Below are positions 16,033-22,785 of a DNA stretch of 34,702 bases, piece by piece. The DNA is taken from positions 1 to 34,702 of IMG/VR virus record IMGVR_UViG_3300027911_000040. One strand, written 5' to 3'. Made by a program: the position numbers and the translations under genes. Each line of letters starts with the position of its first letter. Within the stretch, counting starts at the first letter, position 1. Below the pieces are notes generated by a model. It did no database searches. It was not told the DNA's origin and was given only the letters and a program-made list of their open reading frames with translations. This stretch comes from a virus.

Positions 16033-16266
16033 GTGACGTGGGTCTGCCGGTTCTGCGTCGAGGCGCGCAGCAAATGGACGACATGGTTCGCCATGTTCAT
16101 GGCCGCGCTCGCCGGTCTCCCTGATGTCCTGCCGGATGCGTGGGCGTACGTTGCCTACTACATCCCGAAGAGCCATCAGGAACAGGTACACCATCTGCTG
16201 CTGGCGGCTGGCTTCCTGGGCGTGATCTACCTGCGCGTCAGGCGCAAGATGGCGGAGCCACAATGA
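16033..16266 (+). CDS. Putative holin
   Basis: This 77-aa membrane protein starts at GTG 16033 after GGGAGAGTGAT. Two hydrophobic segments are likely (WFAMFMAALAGLPDVL, about 18-33, and HHLLLAAGFLGVIYL, about 53-67), with a basic C-terminus (RVRRKM). Position between endolysin and spanin genes, small size and topology fit a holin. The ATG of the i-spanin overlaps its stop (ATGA). Confidence 0.65.
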   Translation: MTWVCRFCVEARSKWTTWFAMFMAALAGLPDVLPDAWAYVAYYIPKSHQEQVHHLLLAAGFLGVIYLRVRRKMAEPQ

Positions 16267-16715
16267 TCCAGGAGCGGCTGGTGTGGGCGGTGCTGGTGAT
16301 CCTTGCCGTGGGACTCGGCATTGCCTACGAACGTCACCAGGGCGCGCAGAATTGCGTGAGTTCAGACGTGCAGGCAGGGACCAAGCAGGAAGTGAAGATT
16401 GCGGCTGCGGAAGGCAAGGCTTCCGAGGTCGTCAAGGAAGAGGCGAAAACCCATGCTGAAGAGATTGCCGCTCCTGTCGTTGCTCCTCACTACCGGATGT
16501 GCCCTGCTGCCCAGCCATCCCATCCCGGTGAAGTGCTACCAGCCGCCCGCGCCGGATCCGTCGCTGATGCAGGCACCAGACTACGAGAAGCGGATCAGGG
16601 ACAGCCTGCCGAAGACTGGGACAGTCGGCCCACCGTCACCGTAGGCCGGGACGCGGACTCTCAGGTGCGGGCGCTACAGGCTTACATCCGAGACGTTTGC
16701 ACAGTTCGTCCGTGA
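16263..16715 (+). CDS. i-spanin (Rz-like)
   Basis: The 150-aa protein has one N-terminal transmembrane anchor (VWAVLVILAVGLGIAY, about 7-22) followed by a periplasmic Lys/Glu/Ala-rich helix, the Rz layout. It would span the periplasm and join the outer-membrane partner encoded in its own +1 frame to fuse the membranes. The C-terminal 26 codons overlap a converging minus-strand gene. The start is ATG 16263. The call rests on topology and the nested lipoprotein rather than sequence identity. Confidence 0.8.
   Translation: MIQERLVWAVLVILAVGLGIAYERHQGAQNCVSSDVQAGTKQEVKIAAAEGKASEVVKEEAKTHAEEIAAPVVAPHYRMCPAAQPSHPGEVLPAARAGSVADAGTRLREADQGQPAEDWDSRPTVTVGRDADSQVRALQAYIRDVCTVRP
16453..16644 (+). CDS. 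o-spanin (Rz1-like lipoprotein), nested in the i-spanin gene
   Basis: This 63-aa ORF lies wholly inside the i-spanin gene in the +1 frame. It begins MLKRLPLLSLLLTTGC, a lipoprotein signal with lipobox LTTGC, so the mature protein starts at Cys16. The remainder is short and Pro-rich (PSHPIPVKCYQPPAPDP), as usual for Rz1. It should be tethered to the inner face of the outer membrane. The embedded Rz/Rz1 arrangement indicates a Gram-negative host. Confidence 0.85.
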   Translation: MLKRLPLLSLLLTTGCALLPSHPIPVKCYQPPAPDPSLMQAPDYEKRIRDSLPKTGTVGPPSP

Positions 16716-16809
16716 CCTTCTGGAGCCGGTAGGCTTCGTTCCACAGATAAATCACGCGGCGCTCGTAGTCATCGTCCCAGTCCCGCAGCCCGTCGATTAG
16801 GTCACTCAT
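16636..16809 (-). CDS. Small acidic helical protein, unknown
   Basis: This 57-aa protein (MSDLIDGLRDWDDDYERR) is probably helical with a Pro-rich tail. ATG 16809 overlaps the stop of the upstream minus-strand gene (ATGA), and AGAGA precedes it. It ends the leftward operon and overlaps the converging i-spanin gene by 80 nt, so two opposing transcripts share this stretch. No family is recognised. Confidence 0.5.
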   Translation of the reverse strand: MSDLIDGLRDWDDDYERRVIYLWNEAYRLQKVTDELCKRLGCKPVAPAPESPRPGLR

Positions 16810-17248
16810 GCTTCTCTCCCTGAGCAGCGTCCACGGCCTGAGCGAGTCTGATAGCGCGCTTCGGCACGAGCGCCGTCGCGTCTCCCTGGATTGACCGGCA
16901 GCGGCCGGCAAGCCGCACCGTCTTTCCGTCGATCGACCGGATGCGATATCGCTGCGGCGTCTCACCGACGATCACGACCTCTTGCTCCGTGCGCCCGGCC
17001 CATCCGCCAAGGCAGACGAACCCGCGTGGCTCAGGGCTCCAGCGTTCGCCACAGGTACGGCAGACGAGGCCCCCCTTGCGCTCCCGGTCGTTGTCCATCG
17101 GATTACCGCCGTAGTCCTTGCCAGAATCCGAGCAGTCGTGCCACCAGCCGGTCTCTCCGGTGCCTCGGCGCATGTGGACGTGTTTGCCAATCCGGTGCGT
17201 CTCGTGCCACGAAACCAGCGAGTAAGCCTGCCGCATATAAGCGTCCAT
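16802..17248 (-). CDS. Unknown protein with a possible zinc knuckle
   Basis: This 148-aa product contains VCRTCGERW (about 62-70) and a later cysteine, which may form a small metal site, then a beta-rich region with YRIRSIDGKTVRLAGR. The start ATG 17248 abuts the methyltransferase stop. The N-terminal part is rich in His and Trp (SLVSWHETHRIGKH). I cannot assign a family. It belongs to the leftward early operon. Confidence 0.5.
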   Translation of the reverse strand: MDAYMRQAYSLVSWHETHRIGKHVHMRRGTGETGWWHDCSDSGKDYGGNPMDNDRERKGGLVCRTCGERWSPEPRGFVCLGGWAGRTEQEVVIVGETPQRYRIRSIDGKTVRLAGRCRSIQGDATALVPKRAIRLAQAVDAAQGEKHE

Positions 17249-18145
17249 TCACAGACCCTCGTTTACGTTCACGGATGCTCTAACAATTGCTCGACCAAGG
17301 ATCTCAGTGATTTGCGGGACGACCGAGTTTCCCAGGCTTCGCAGACGGTCCACCCGAGCGGGAACCCCATTAGCCACTCGACCCACGTCTGGTTCAACGC
17401 GCCACTGCCGTCCGTCAAAAGCGTTGCCGAGCACAGATTGTCCGGAGGGCGCGTGTCGCGCCTCGCCCGAGACATCCCCTGCCCCTTGTAATCTCTGGCC
17501 ACCGGCGTCGGCCACATCTTGAGCCCGCGAAGGATCTCCGTCCGGTTCGCCCCCGAACTCCGAAGCCCAGAGCACGGCCGCGGCGTCGGCAATAGCGCGC
17601 GGCAACCAGGGTGCTTCATCATGGACGGGGAAAGCTGATTCGCTTTTGTCGTGGGGGTAGCCAACAAGCCAGAACCGATCGCGGCGGTGAGGGGCACCAA
17701 CGGACGAAGCTGGTATGCAGTGCCATTCCGCATCGTACCGGAGCGCGGCCAGATCTCTGAGAACGTCTCCAAGCCCTCGACTAAGCAGTGCTGAGACGTT
17801 TTCCACGATGACGAAGCTGGGTCGTATTTCGCCAATGAGACGGGCGTACTCCGACCATAGGCCGCTGCGTTCTCCAGCAAGGCCGGCACCGTCTCCGGCG
17901 TAGCTGATGTCCTGACAGGGGAACCCTCCGCAGATGACATCGGGAAGCTCTCCGTGGCTGTCCTGAAACAGTCGGTTTGCGTCCAAGGTGCGGATGTCGT
18001 CGTAGCAGATGACGGCAGGCCAGTGCTTGGCGAGGACGGCGCGGCAGAACGGGTCGATTTCGCAGAACGCGACGGTTCGCATCCCGGCTCGCTCGAGGCC
18101 GAGGCTGAATCCGCCGATGCCGGAGAAGAGGTCGAGGACACGCAT
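17249..18145 (-). CDS. DNA (cytosine-5) methyltransferase
   Basis: This 298-aa orphan methyltransferase would transfer methyl groups from SAM to cytosine in phage DNA, probably against host restriction. The C5-MTase motifs are in order: I, DLFSGIGGFSLGLERAG (5-21); IV, GGFPCQDIS with catalytic Cys77; VI, ENV (115-117); VIII, HRRDRFWLVGY (153-163); X, RLRSLGNSVVPQ (267-278). The target-recognition region between VIII and X is only about 100 residues and low in complexity, with repeated Ala-Asp-Ala. No restriction partner is nearby. ATG 18145 overlaps the previous stop (TGATG); GTG 18148 is an alternative. Most of the gene is also open in a second frame. Confidence 0.92.
   Translation of the reverse strand: MRVLDLFSGIGGFSLGLERAGMRTVAFCEIDPFCRAVLAKHWPAVICYDDIRTLDANRLFQDSHGELPDVICGGFPCQDISYAGDGAGLAGERSGLWSEYARLIGEIRPSFVIVENVSALLSRGLGDVLRDLAALRYDAEWHCIPASSVGAPHRRDRFWLVGYPHDKSESAFPVHDEAPWLPRAIADAAAVLWASEFGGEPDGDPSRAQDVADAGGQRLQGAGDVSGEARHAPSGQSVLGNAFDGRQWRVEPDVGRVANGVPARVDRLRSLGNSVVPQITEILGRAIVRASVNVNEGL
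17269..17940 (-). CDS. Overprinted ORF nested in the methyltransferase gene
   Basis: In the +1 frame of the methyltransferase, a 223-codon ORF begins at ATG 17940, and GGAGAG stands 7 nt upstream of that ATG. The product does not read like random shadow sequence. It has Trp/Pro/Thr-rich motifs: SPVRTSATPE, PASSSWKTSQHCLVEG, FSEIWPRSGTMRNGTAYQL, MWPTPVARDYKGQG and LNQTWVEWLMGFPLGWT. From memory, near-identical motifs recur in hypothetical phage proteins; I could not check this. Where the methyltransferase reads Ala-Asp-Ala, this frame reads Pro-Thr-Pro. The open frame runs back to GTG 18141, but that stretch is Ser/Pro-rich and shadow-like. Function is unknown. Confidence 0.5.
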   Translation of the reverse strand: MSSAEGSPVRTSATPETVPALLENAAAYGRSTPVSLAKYDPASSSWKTSQHCLVEGLETFSEIWPRSGTMRNGTAYQLRPLVPLTAAIGSGLLATPTTKANQLSPSMMKHPGCRALLPTPRPCSGLRSSGANRTEILRGLKMWPTPVARDYKGQGMSRARRDTRPPDNLCSATLLTDGSGALNQTWVEWLMGFPLGWTVCEAWETRSSRKSLRSLVEQLLEHP

Positions 18146-18534
18146 CACGCCTTTTCTGGGCCTTGGTAGTCGTCAAACACGCCGTCGCGTTCACTGTCCA
18201 CAGATGGACGCACTGTTGCGCTGGCAGCGGCTCTGTGAATCGCATCATCGCTGACGGCATCGAGCGCAGCCGCAGCTTCCAAGCGCTGCTCGACCAGTCG
18301 CGTGTACCCGATGATGTCGTGCCACGAATCGATGTAGTTCGGGTCTCCGTTGAGGATGCGGCCGATCTTGTGGGCCACCATCTCCAACGCCTCCCGCTGG
18401 TCATCAGACAGGCGAGCGTGCCATGCCCAATGGTTAGCCATCGCACGCTTGATATCCTGAGTGAGCCGCGCATGATCGGCGAAATTGCCGTACCGGGAAC
18501 CGCGCGCCTCAAGTGTTGCGTCGATATTGCTCAC
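18145..18534 (-). CDS. DUF6378-like protein
   Basis: The 129-aa helical protein contains SRYGNFADHARLTQDIKRAM (about 13-32) and ALEMVAHKIGRILNGDPNY (about 49-67) followed by DSWHDIIGY. These are hallmark motifs of a phage family I recall as DUF6378, of unknown function. The conserved Glu, His and Asp residues recall all-alpha NTP-pyrophosphohydrolase folds, but that link is only suggestive. ATG 18534 overlaps the upstream stop. It is coupled to the methyltransferase by TGATG. Confidence 0.7.
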   Translation of the reverse strand: MSNIDATLEARGSRYGNFADHARLTQDIKRAMANHWAWHARLSDDQREALEMVAHKIGRILNGDPNYIDSWHDIIGYTRLVEQRLEAAAALDAVSDDAIHRAAASATVRPSVDSERDGVFDDYQGPEKA

Positions 18535-19157
18535 TTTACCTGACTCCCTGCCGACGAAACAGTTGTGCGCTTTATGCGGATGCCGGCCGCGTTGCGCTTG
18601 AACGGGTGTCGCTTATTGGCGTGAGTCTGCGGCTGGAACTGGAAATCCACCGGCAGGCCGCTCTGCTGCGATAGCCAGCCGGAGATCGCCACCGTGAGGA
18701 TCAGCCAGCGCGGGTCGAACTCCCAGTTGTCGCCAGCGTCTGGGAACAGCTTGGCGAACTCGGCATCCTCCATGATGTAGCGCACGTCCACGTCGCGCCA
18801 ATCCGCGCGATCCAGAGACGAGCCGACCACGTAGCAGCCGTAATGCCCGAACGCTGACCGGAGGTGCTGCAGCGCAAGCTCAAGCGCGAATACGGCAGGC
18901 GCTCCTATGTGGCTGGCCTTGTGTTTGACTGGGGGCAAAGCGGCCGCGCCCCCGCCGGTGCTTTTGGTCGCGGTGGCCGCTTCGCGCCCTGGGGCATTCT
19001 TCAGAGCCTCACGCATTGCGTCCTGCATCGGTTTCCATGCGGCGCGCCAGCGGGCATCTTCGGCTTTCTTGGCCTCGGCGCATGTCATGCCAGCGTGGTC
19101 TACCTGCGAGATACCGCATTTAGGGCATGGGCCGCCGATCTGCATGTCGTCAATCAC
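18531..19157 (-). CDS. Putative nucleotidyltransferase-like protein with an N-terminal zinc finger
   Basis: The 208-aa product starts with CPKCGISQVDHAGMTC (about 11-26), a likely zinc site, then a charged helix and linker. The C-terminal domain has VGSSLDRADWRDVDVRY (111-127) and a later acidic strand LPVDFQFQ (Asp171). The GS...D-x-D...D pattern is that of the pol-beta-type nucleotidyltransferase fold, with Asp122, Asp124 and Asp171 as candidate ligands. Substrate unknown. GTG 19157 is preferred because GGGGAG stands 9 nt upstream; TTG 19166 and ATG 19145 are alternatives. Confidence 0.55.
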   Translation of the reverse strand: MIDDMQIGGPCPKCGISQVDHAGMTCAEAKKAEDARWRAAWKPMQDAMREALKNAPGREAATATKSTGGGAAALPPVKHKASHIGAPAVFALELALQHLRSAFGHYGCYVVGSSLDRADWRDVDVRYIMEDAEFAKLFPDAGDNWEFDPRWLILTVAISGWLSQQSGLPVDFQFQPQTHANKRHPFKRNAAGIRIKRTTVSSAGSQVK

Positions 19158-19186
19158 TTCGCGCAACTCCCCGTAGATGAGCTTCT

Positions 19187-19861
19187 CTAGTCATCTTTGT
19201 GCGACTTGAACGTCGCGCCGCCGTCTTCAGTCATCACTGACTTCCCGCAGCCGGCGCAATGGAAGACGCCATAGGCGCCGTTGCGACCGAAGCCGTTACG
19301 AATGCCGCGATACTGCCCGCGAGGGCACAGCGAGCAAGGCTCCGGCCGTTTGCAACCATCCGAGAACAATCCGCTGTTCTCGAAGTGGCCGAAATAGTCG
19401 CGACCGTTCTTGCCGAACAGATGCAGCTTCAGTTCACGGCGCTTGGCCTCTGGGAACGGCTCAGCGCAGACGCCCGAGCTATCGCCGCCGTACCAGACCT
19501 CGCAGCCTTCGATGTTGGCCTCAAGCCACTCGGCAATGGCGCAGTAAGCGAGGATATCGCCGCGCTCGTAGCCTGGGCCGTAGTAGCGACCAGACAGGCT
19601 GAGTTCCAGCAGACATTCACCATTCTCGGCCGGAACGTCATCGCCGTCCTGTTGATAGACCGACCCCATCGCTGGCGTATCCGCGTCGCGGTATCTGGTG
19701 AGCGTCCTGTCGATCGCGAGTCTCGGCGTAGGCCCTGCCTCCACAAAGAAATGCTCGGCGCCAATGGCCTTGCATAGCTTCCAAGAGGTTTCCTTGAGCC
19801 ATTCGTCCGTGACCGCGATCCTCGGTACACGACGGACAAGCATTTCGGCGTCGATGCCCAT
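19187..19861 (-). CDS. Unknown protein with a C-terminal zinc ribbon
   Basis: This 224-aa protein begins MGIDAEMLVRR. It has a mixed alpha/beta body with several aromatic-rich segments (GRYYGPGYERGDI; EVWYGGDSSG) and a C-terminal region with four Cys in CSLCPRG and FHCAGCGKS that probably forms a zinc ribbon. Similar MGIDAEM-starting proteins occur in bacteria and phages without known function, as far as I recall. ATG 19861 overlaps the upstream stop; GAGG lies 7 nt before it. Confidence 0.55.
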   Translation of the reverse strand: MGIDAEMLVRRVPRIAVTDEWLKETSWKLCKAIGAEHFFVEAGPTPRLAIDRTLTRYRDADTPAMGSVYQQDGDDVPAENGECLLELSLSGRYYGPGYERGDILAYCAIAEWLEANIEGCEVWYGGDSSGVCAEPFPEAKRRELKLHLFGKNGRDYFGHFENSGLFSDGCKRPEPCSLCPRGQYRGIRNGFGRNGAYGVFHCAGCGKSVMTEDGGATFKSHKDD

Positions 19862-20067
19862 CACTTCACCTCAGACTGAGCAAGAGATCCGTAGGACGTG
19901 TGACGCACCATCTCGAGCGGCGTGCCGCGGGACTGCTTGACAGTTACGTCAGGCAGGCGGTCGATCTCCTCCTGCATCTCGTCCCTGACGGCATCGACCC
20001 GGCATAGCGTCGTGCGCGTGCAGGGGCCTCCGTACTGGCAGCCGCAGCGTTGCGTGTGGTGGCTCAC
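19861..20067 (-). CDS. Small Cys-rich protein, unknown
   Basis: This 68-aa protein has an N-terminal cluster (HHTQRCGCQYGGPCTRTTLC) with four cysteines and two histidines that may bind metal, then a helical acidic segment. ATG 20067 overlaps the upstream stop and the gene ends in an overlap with the next. It lies in the chain of tiny early genes, where host-takeover proteins are often found. Confidence 0.45.
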   Translation of the reverse strand: MSHHTQRCGCQYGGPCTRTTLCRVDAVRDEMQEEIDRLPDVTVKQSRGTPLEMVRHTSYGSLAQSEVK

Positions 20068-20240
20068 TTCTGACTCCCTGCCGACGAATCAGACGTGTGC
20101 TCTAAGATCGCTTTCGCGATCTCTACAGATTGCTCTCGCGTTAGGCGGCCGACAGGCATACCTGTCATTTCGGTCACTATTACCAAACACCCATCCTCAA
20201 TGCCGACAGCAAGTTCTGTGGCTAGGATATTTGCTCTCAC
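20064..20240 (-). CDS. Small protein, unknown
   Basis: The product is 58 aa from GTG 20240, which overlaps the exonuclease stop (GTGA) and has AAGG 7 nt upstream. It contains ATELAVGIEDGCLVIVTEM and a short helix with REQSVEIAKAILEH, suggesting a small alpha/beta fold. A longer frame back to TTG 20288 lies entirely inside the exonuclease gene and is not preferred. The stretch is somewhat AT-richer than its neighbours. Confidence 0.45.
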   Translation of the reverse strand: MRANILATELAVGIEDGCLVIVTEMTGMPVGRLTREQSVEIAKAILEHTSDSSAGSQK

Positions 20241-20914
20241 TGCATTACCTTGTGTATCAGTCTCAGGCACCGAACATCTTCCTCGCAATGCGCGACAATG
20301 TCGGCCAGAGATGCCGTCGCCACGTCCGCTCCGCTCGCGAGCGGATCATTGCGCTCAATGCCGAATGCAAGCTCTAGGTCGGTCTGCTTGACGTACTTAC
20401 CATACCCGGACCACTCCTTCATCGTGTCGTAGATGTAGGGGCCTTTCGGATACCGCTCCATAGGCAGCGGGAAGTTGAGTTGCAGACGATGGATGCGGAG
20501 ACGCTGCCACAGGAAGCGGATGTCGAAGTCCTGTATGTTGTGCCCGATCCACTGGGCGCGAGTCCACCACGGACGACCGTAGTCTTCACTGCTCTTGCCG
20601 TGAATCCTGTCGATCTCGATTGCGAGACCGTCAGCCCAGCGAGTGAGCACCTCAAACTCTCCGTCGCCAATCGTCACGTTGACAGGACCGTCATCCACGG
20701 CCCAGCCGATGCAGACGATCTTACCCCAGGTTCCATCGAGCGCGGTCTTCTGCACCGCAGCCTGGAATTCGGTCTGGAAGTTCTCGTCCATCCACTGCTT
20801 GATGCTCTCAGGCTTCTTGTAGTTGCCGGGAGCCTTGATCGTCGCGGCAATGCGCTCGCGGATCTTCTCGTTGTCCGTGGGAAGAGTTTCGATGTCGATG
20901 TAGATGTTGATCAT
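20237..20914 (-). CDS. DEDD-family 3'-5' exonuclease
   Basis: This 225-aa nuclease is predicted to remove 3' nucleotides during phage replication or recombination. Exo I is IYIDIETLP (Asp7, Glu9), exo II is GHNIQDFDIRF (Asp131), and exo III is VAHCEEDVRCL with Asp213. It resembles the PolB-type proofreading exonuclease family rather than DnaQ proper. In exo III the residue four before the Asp is His209 where the DEDDy group has Tyr. No polymerase accompanies it. The ATG is coupled to the HNH gene stop (ATGA). Confidence 0.8.
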   Translation of the reverse strand: MINIYIDIETLPTDNEKIRERIAATIKAPGNYKKPESIKQWMDENFQTEFQAAVQKTALDGTWGKIVCIGWAVDDGPVNVTIGDGEFEVLTRWADGLAIEIDRIHGKSSEDYGRPWWTRAQWIGHNIQDFDIRFLWQRLRIHRLQLNFPLPMERYPKGPYIYDTMKEWSGYGKYVKQTDLELAFGIERNDPLASGADVATASLADIVAHCEEDVRCLRLIHKVMQ

Positions 20915-21342
20915 TTGGGTTTCCGTTGAATCGCTATTTTTCCGTGATGTTCAAGATGATGCTTTCGGCACAGCCAGCGAACGTCCAAAGGCTTTCGGTA
21001 ATCGTCATGGTGGGCTTCTGCGCGATCTCCACACTTCTCGCATGGTTTCCTGACCAATTTTCCATCACGAATTGCATTGCTGACGGCATAGGCCGCTCTT
21101 GCCCTTCCCGGTCTACGCAATCTTCGCTGCTGCTGATATTTTCGGACGCACTCCTTCCTTTTAGGAGTCTGGAAACGCTCGCGATCATATTCAGCGTACT
21201 GATCGCGTTTGGCGGCGTAGTTTTCACGAACATCTTTCTTTGTGCACTGCTTGCATTTGTTCAGATGACCGTCTGCCATCTGAGGATGTTTGTAGAATCT
21301 GTTCAGGGATCTAACTACGCCGCACTTAAAGCACTTTTTCAT
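20911..21342 (-). CDS. HNH-type zinc-binding protein (probable endonuclease)
   Basis: The 143-aa product has an N-terminal treble-clef-like Cys set (KKCFKCGVVRSLNRFYKHP and CKQC, about 3-34), a long basic helix, and a C-terminal HNH-like core: CEKCGDRAEAHHDDY with LDVRWLCRKHHLEHHG (about 101-134). This layout is common in phage HNH proteins of freestanding type. Its DNA is clearly AT-richer than neighbouring genes, which suggests recent gain. It overlaps the exonuclease gene by 4 nt, so it is integrated in the operon. Confidence 0.75.
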   Translation of the reverse strand: MKKCFKCGVVRSLNRFYKHPQMADGHLNKCKQCTKKDVRENYAAKRDQYAEYDRERFQTPKRKECVRKYQQQRRLRRPGRARAAYAVSNAIRDGKLVRKPCEKCGDRAEAHHDDYRKPLDVRWLCRKHHLEHHGKIAIQRKPK

Positions 21343-21398
21343 GTGTTTGTGCCCTATCTTTTGTTACCCAGGCACCTTAACATGAATTAGAAAGGGTA

Positions 21399-22046
21399 TC
21401 AATTAAAAGGGATGTCGTCATCGAGCGCATGCGCCTGCTCTTTCTCGATCTGGGCAGCGCGTTCCTCTACGCTCTTCGCGGCGGCGGTCGGCTCGGATTC
21501 CGGCATCCGCGACTGGATCTTCTCCTTGAGCCACTTCGGCAGGGAATCGAACACCTTCTGATCCGGCTCATGCAGATCGAAGTACAGCGACGGGTTCTCC
21601 TGCTTCGCCGTGACTTGCATGCCACGCGGAATCGGGGCCGCACTGTTGATGTTCGCGTAGGTCTTGCCTCCGCGCTCGTTGTGCGTGACGTTCAGCAGGC
21701 ACTGGCGAGACAGTAGCTGCTTGAACTCGAAAGCCTCTGCGGCACCGTCCGTGGGGAACTGCTTGCCAAACCAGCCCTCGATGAACTTGCGGAGGTTCGC
21801 CTTCTCCGACATCGAAGCGGTGAACGTGCGACCGATGGACATCGGCCCCTCGATGGGCTTGCCGTCCTTCTCGTACTTGATGCGCTCGTTCGACAGTTCG
21901 AAGCGCAGATACACCTCATGCCGTGGTGTCGGATAGATCCCGCGACCGGGCTGAATGCCCAGGTCAACGATCCCGTTCAGAATCGCGACATGGTTTCCAG
22001 CCGGGACGATTTCAAAGTCTACGGAAGTTTTCGCTGCGAATTTCAC
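21399..22046 (-). CDS. Putative single-stranded DNA-binding protein
   Basis: The 215-aa protein has a beta-rich N-terminal half (DFEIVPAGNHVAILNGIVDL, then VYLRFELSNERIKY). A segment follows with NLRKFIEGWFGKQF and LLNVTHNERGGKTYANI, typical of phage SSB-like proteins placed in replication operons. A charged linker ends in DDDIPFN, the acidic tail used by SSBs to recruit partners. GTG 22046 is preferred since GGAG stands 9 nt upstream and the longer frame has no conserved sequence. It overlaps the previous gene by 35 nt. Confidence 0.65.
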   Translation of the reverse strand: MKFAAKTSVDFEIVPAGNHVAILNGIVDLGIQPGRGIYPTPRHEVYLRFELSNERIKYEKDGKPIEGPMSIGRTFTASMSEKANLRKFIEGWFGKQFPTDGAAEAFEFKQLLSRQCLLNVTHNERGGKTYANINSAAPIPRGMQVTAKQENPSLYFDLHEPDQKVFDSLPKWLKEKIQSRMPESEPTAAAKSVEERAAQIEKEQAHALDDDIPFN

Positions 22047-22185
22047 AGTCTTTCTCCATGTTGTCGAGCCACTTTTCAAAAGCAGGGTCTGCCTTGGCGA
22101 CCTTCTGCCACTCAGCCCAGCAGCACTCGAAATCGTCCGTGGACGTATCGGGTTGCTCCTGGGACAGATCCTTCATGCGTCCCAT
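22012..22185 (-). CDS. Small acidic protein, unknown
   Basis: This 57-aa helical protein (FECCWAEWQKVAKADPAFEKW) is Trp-rich and acidic. ATG 22185 overlaps the upstream stop as TGATG; an ATG three codons later is also possible. Its last 35 nt overlap the SSB-like gene start, so the two may be coupled. No family is recognised. Confidence 0.45.
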   Translation of the reverse strand: MGRMKDLSQEQPDTSTDDFECCWAEWQKVAKADPAFEKWLDNMEKDCEIRSENFRRL

Positions 22186-22418
22186 CACGCGGGTCCGTTG
22201 GCTTCGGGAACCGACCCCATCGGCGCGACAGGATCGAACCATTTCGCATCGGGGCCGCAGGTATCCTTGAGATCGTGATTACGCAGGACGCTGCAATAGA
22301 CGTACTTGCTGTACATCTGGCCTCCGCGCACCGGATCGACGGCGATCAGTTTCTCGCACCGGTCGTACTGCGACTCGCTCATTGCGCGATAGTGGGCGCA
22401 ATCCTTGCAGAATTTCAT
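22185..22418 (-). CDS. Small Cys-rich protein, unknown
   Basis: The 77-aa product has CKDCAHYRAMSESQYDRC at residues 4-21, then further cysteines in YCSVLRN and TCGPDAKWF, a pattern fitting one or two zinc sites. GAGGAG stands 6-7 nt before ATG 22418. Similar short CKDC-starting proteins are frequent in proteobacterial phages. It overlaps its neighbours by 1-4 nt on both sides. Confidence 0.55.
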   Translation of the reverse strand: MKFCKDCAHYRAMSESQYDRCEKLIAVDPVRGGQMYSKYVYCSVLRNHDLKDTCGPDAKWFDPVAPMGSVPEANGPA

Positions 22419-22594
22419 CGACGACTCCTCGGAATGTTCCTGGCTACGTTCTCGCGCCAGCGGGCCTCGATGCGAAGGTCGCTGTCGACCTGTCGCGTCA
22501 TGCCGGTGACGATGTGTGGGTCGAGGCGGATCACGCGGGTGTCCTGCCTGCGGAGCGTCTTGCGTGCCCAGCCACGGAGGAGACGACCGATCAT
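22415..22594 (-). CDS. Small basic protein, unknown (59 aa)
   Basis: A 59-codon ORF fills the gap between two minus-strand genes and overlaps each by 4 nt (ATGA at both ends). This is the same spacing as the rest of the operon and strong evidence that it is real. The product is Arg-rich (MIGRLLRGWARKTLRRQDTR; RWRENVARNIPRSRR), so nucleic acid binding is possible. No family is recognised. Confidence 0.5.
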   Translation of the reverse strand: MIGRLLRGWARKTLRRQDTRVIRLDPHIVTGMTRQVDSDLRIEARWRENVARNIPRSRR

Positions 22595-22785
22595 CTGCGC
22601 CTCCTGAACTCGCGCAGCCGCTGGAATGCCGCGTCCGCTTCCTCAAGGCCCGCGAGCAGCAGGAATGCGTCCTGCTTCTCCTTCGCAAGCCTGATGTGAT
22701 CGATGGCGACGCCGATTGCCTTGACGGCATCATCGAAGTCGATCTGGTCCCTGCGAAAGGGAGTGATGTCGATGACCTTGCCCAT
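22591..22785 (-). CDS. Small helical protein, unknown
   Basis: The 64-aa protein starts MGKVIDITPFRRDQIDFDD and continues as a long charged helix ending in REFRRRR. ATG 22785 overlaps the upstream stop (TGATG); the longer open frame upstream is antisense-like, Arg-rich shadow. It is coupled on both sides. Function unknown. Confidence 0.5.
   Translation of the reverse strand: MGKVIDITPFRRDQIDFDDAVKAIGVAIDHIRLAKEKQDAFLLLAGLEEADAAFQRLREFRRRR

Noticed and set aside
17249-18145. Complete restriction-modification system
   Set aside because: No endonuclease gene accompanies the methyltransferase; the two HNH proteins are intron-borne or freestanding types, so an orphan phage methyltransferase is more likely.
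17781-18512. Third open minus-strand frame across the methyltransferase and its upstream gene
   Set aside because: It crosses a gene border, is Arg-rich and low in complexity and has no plausible start, unlike the nested frame at 17269-17940.
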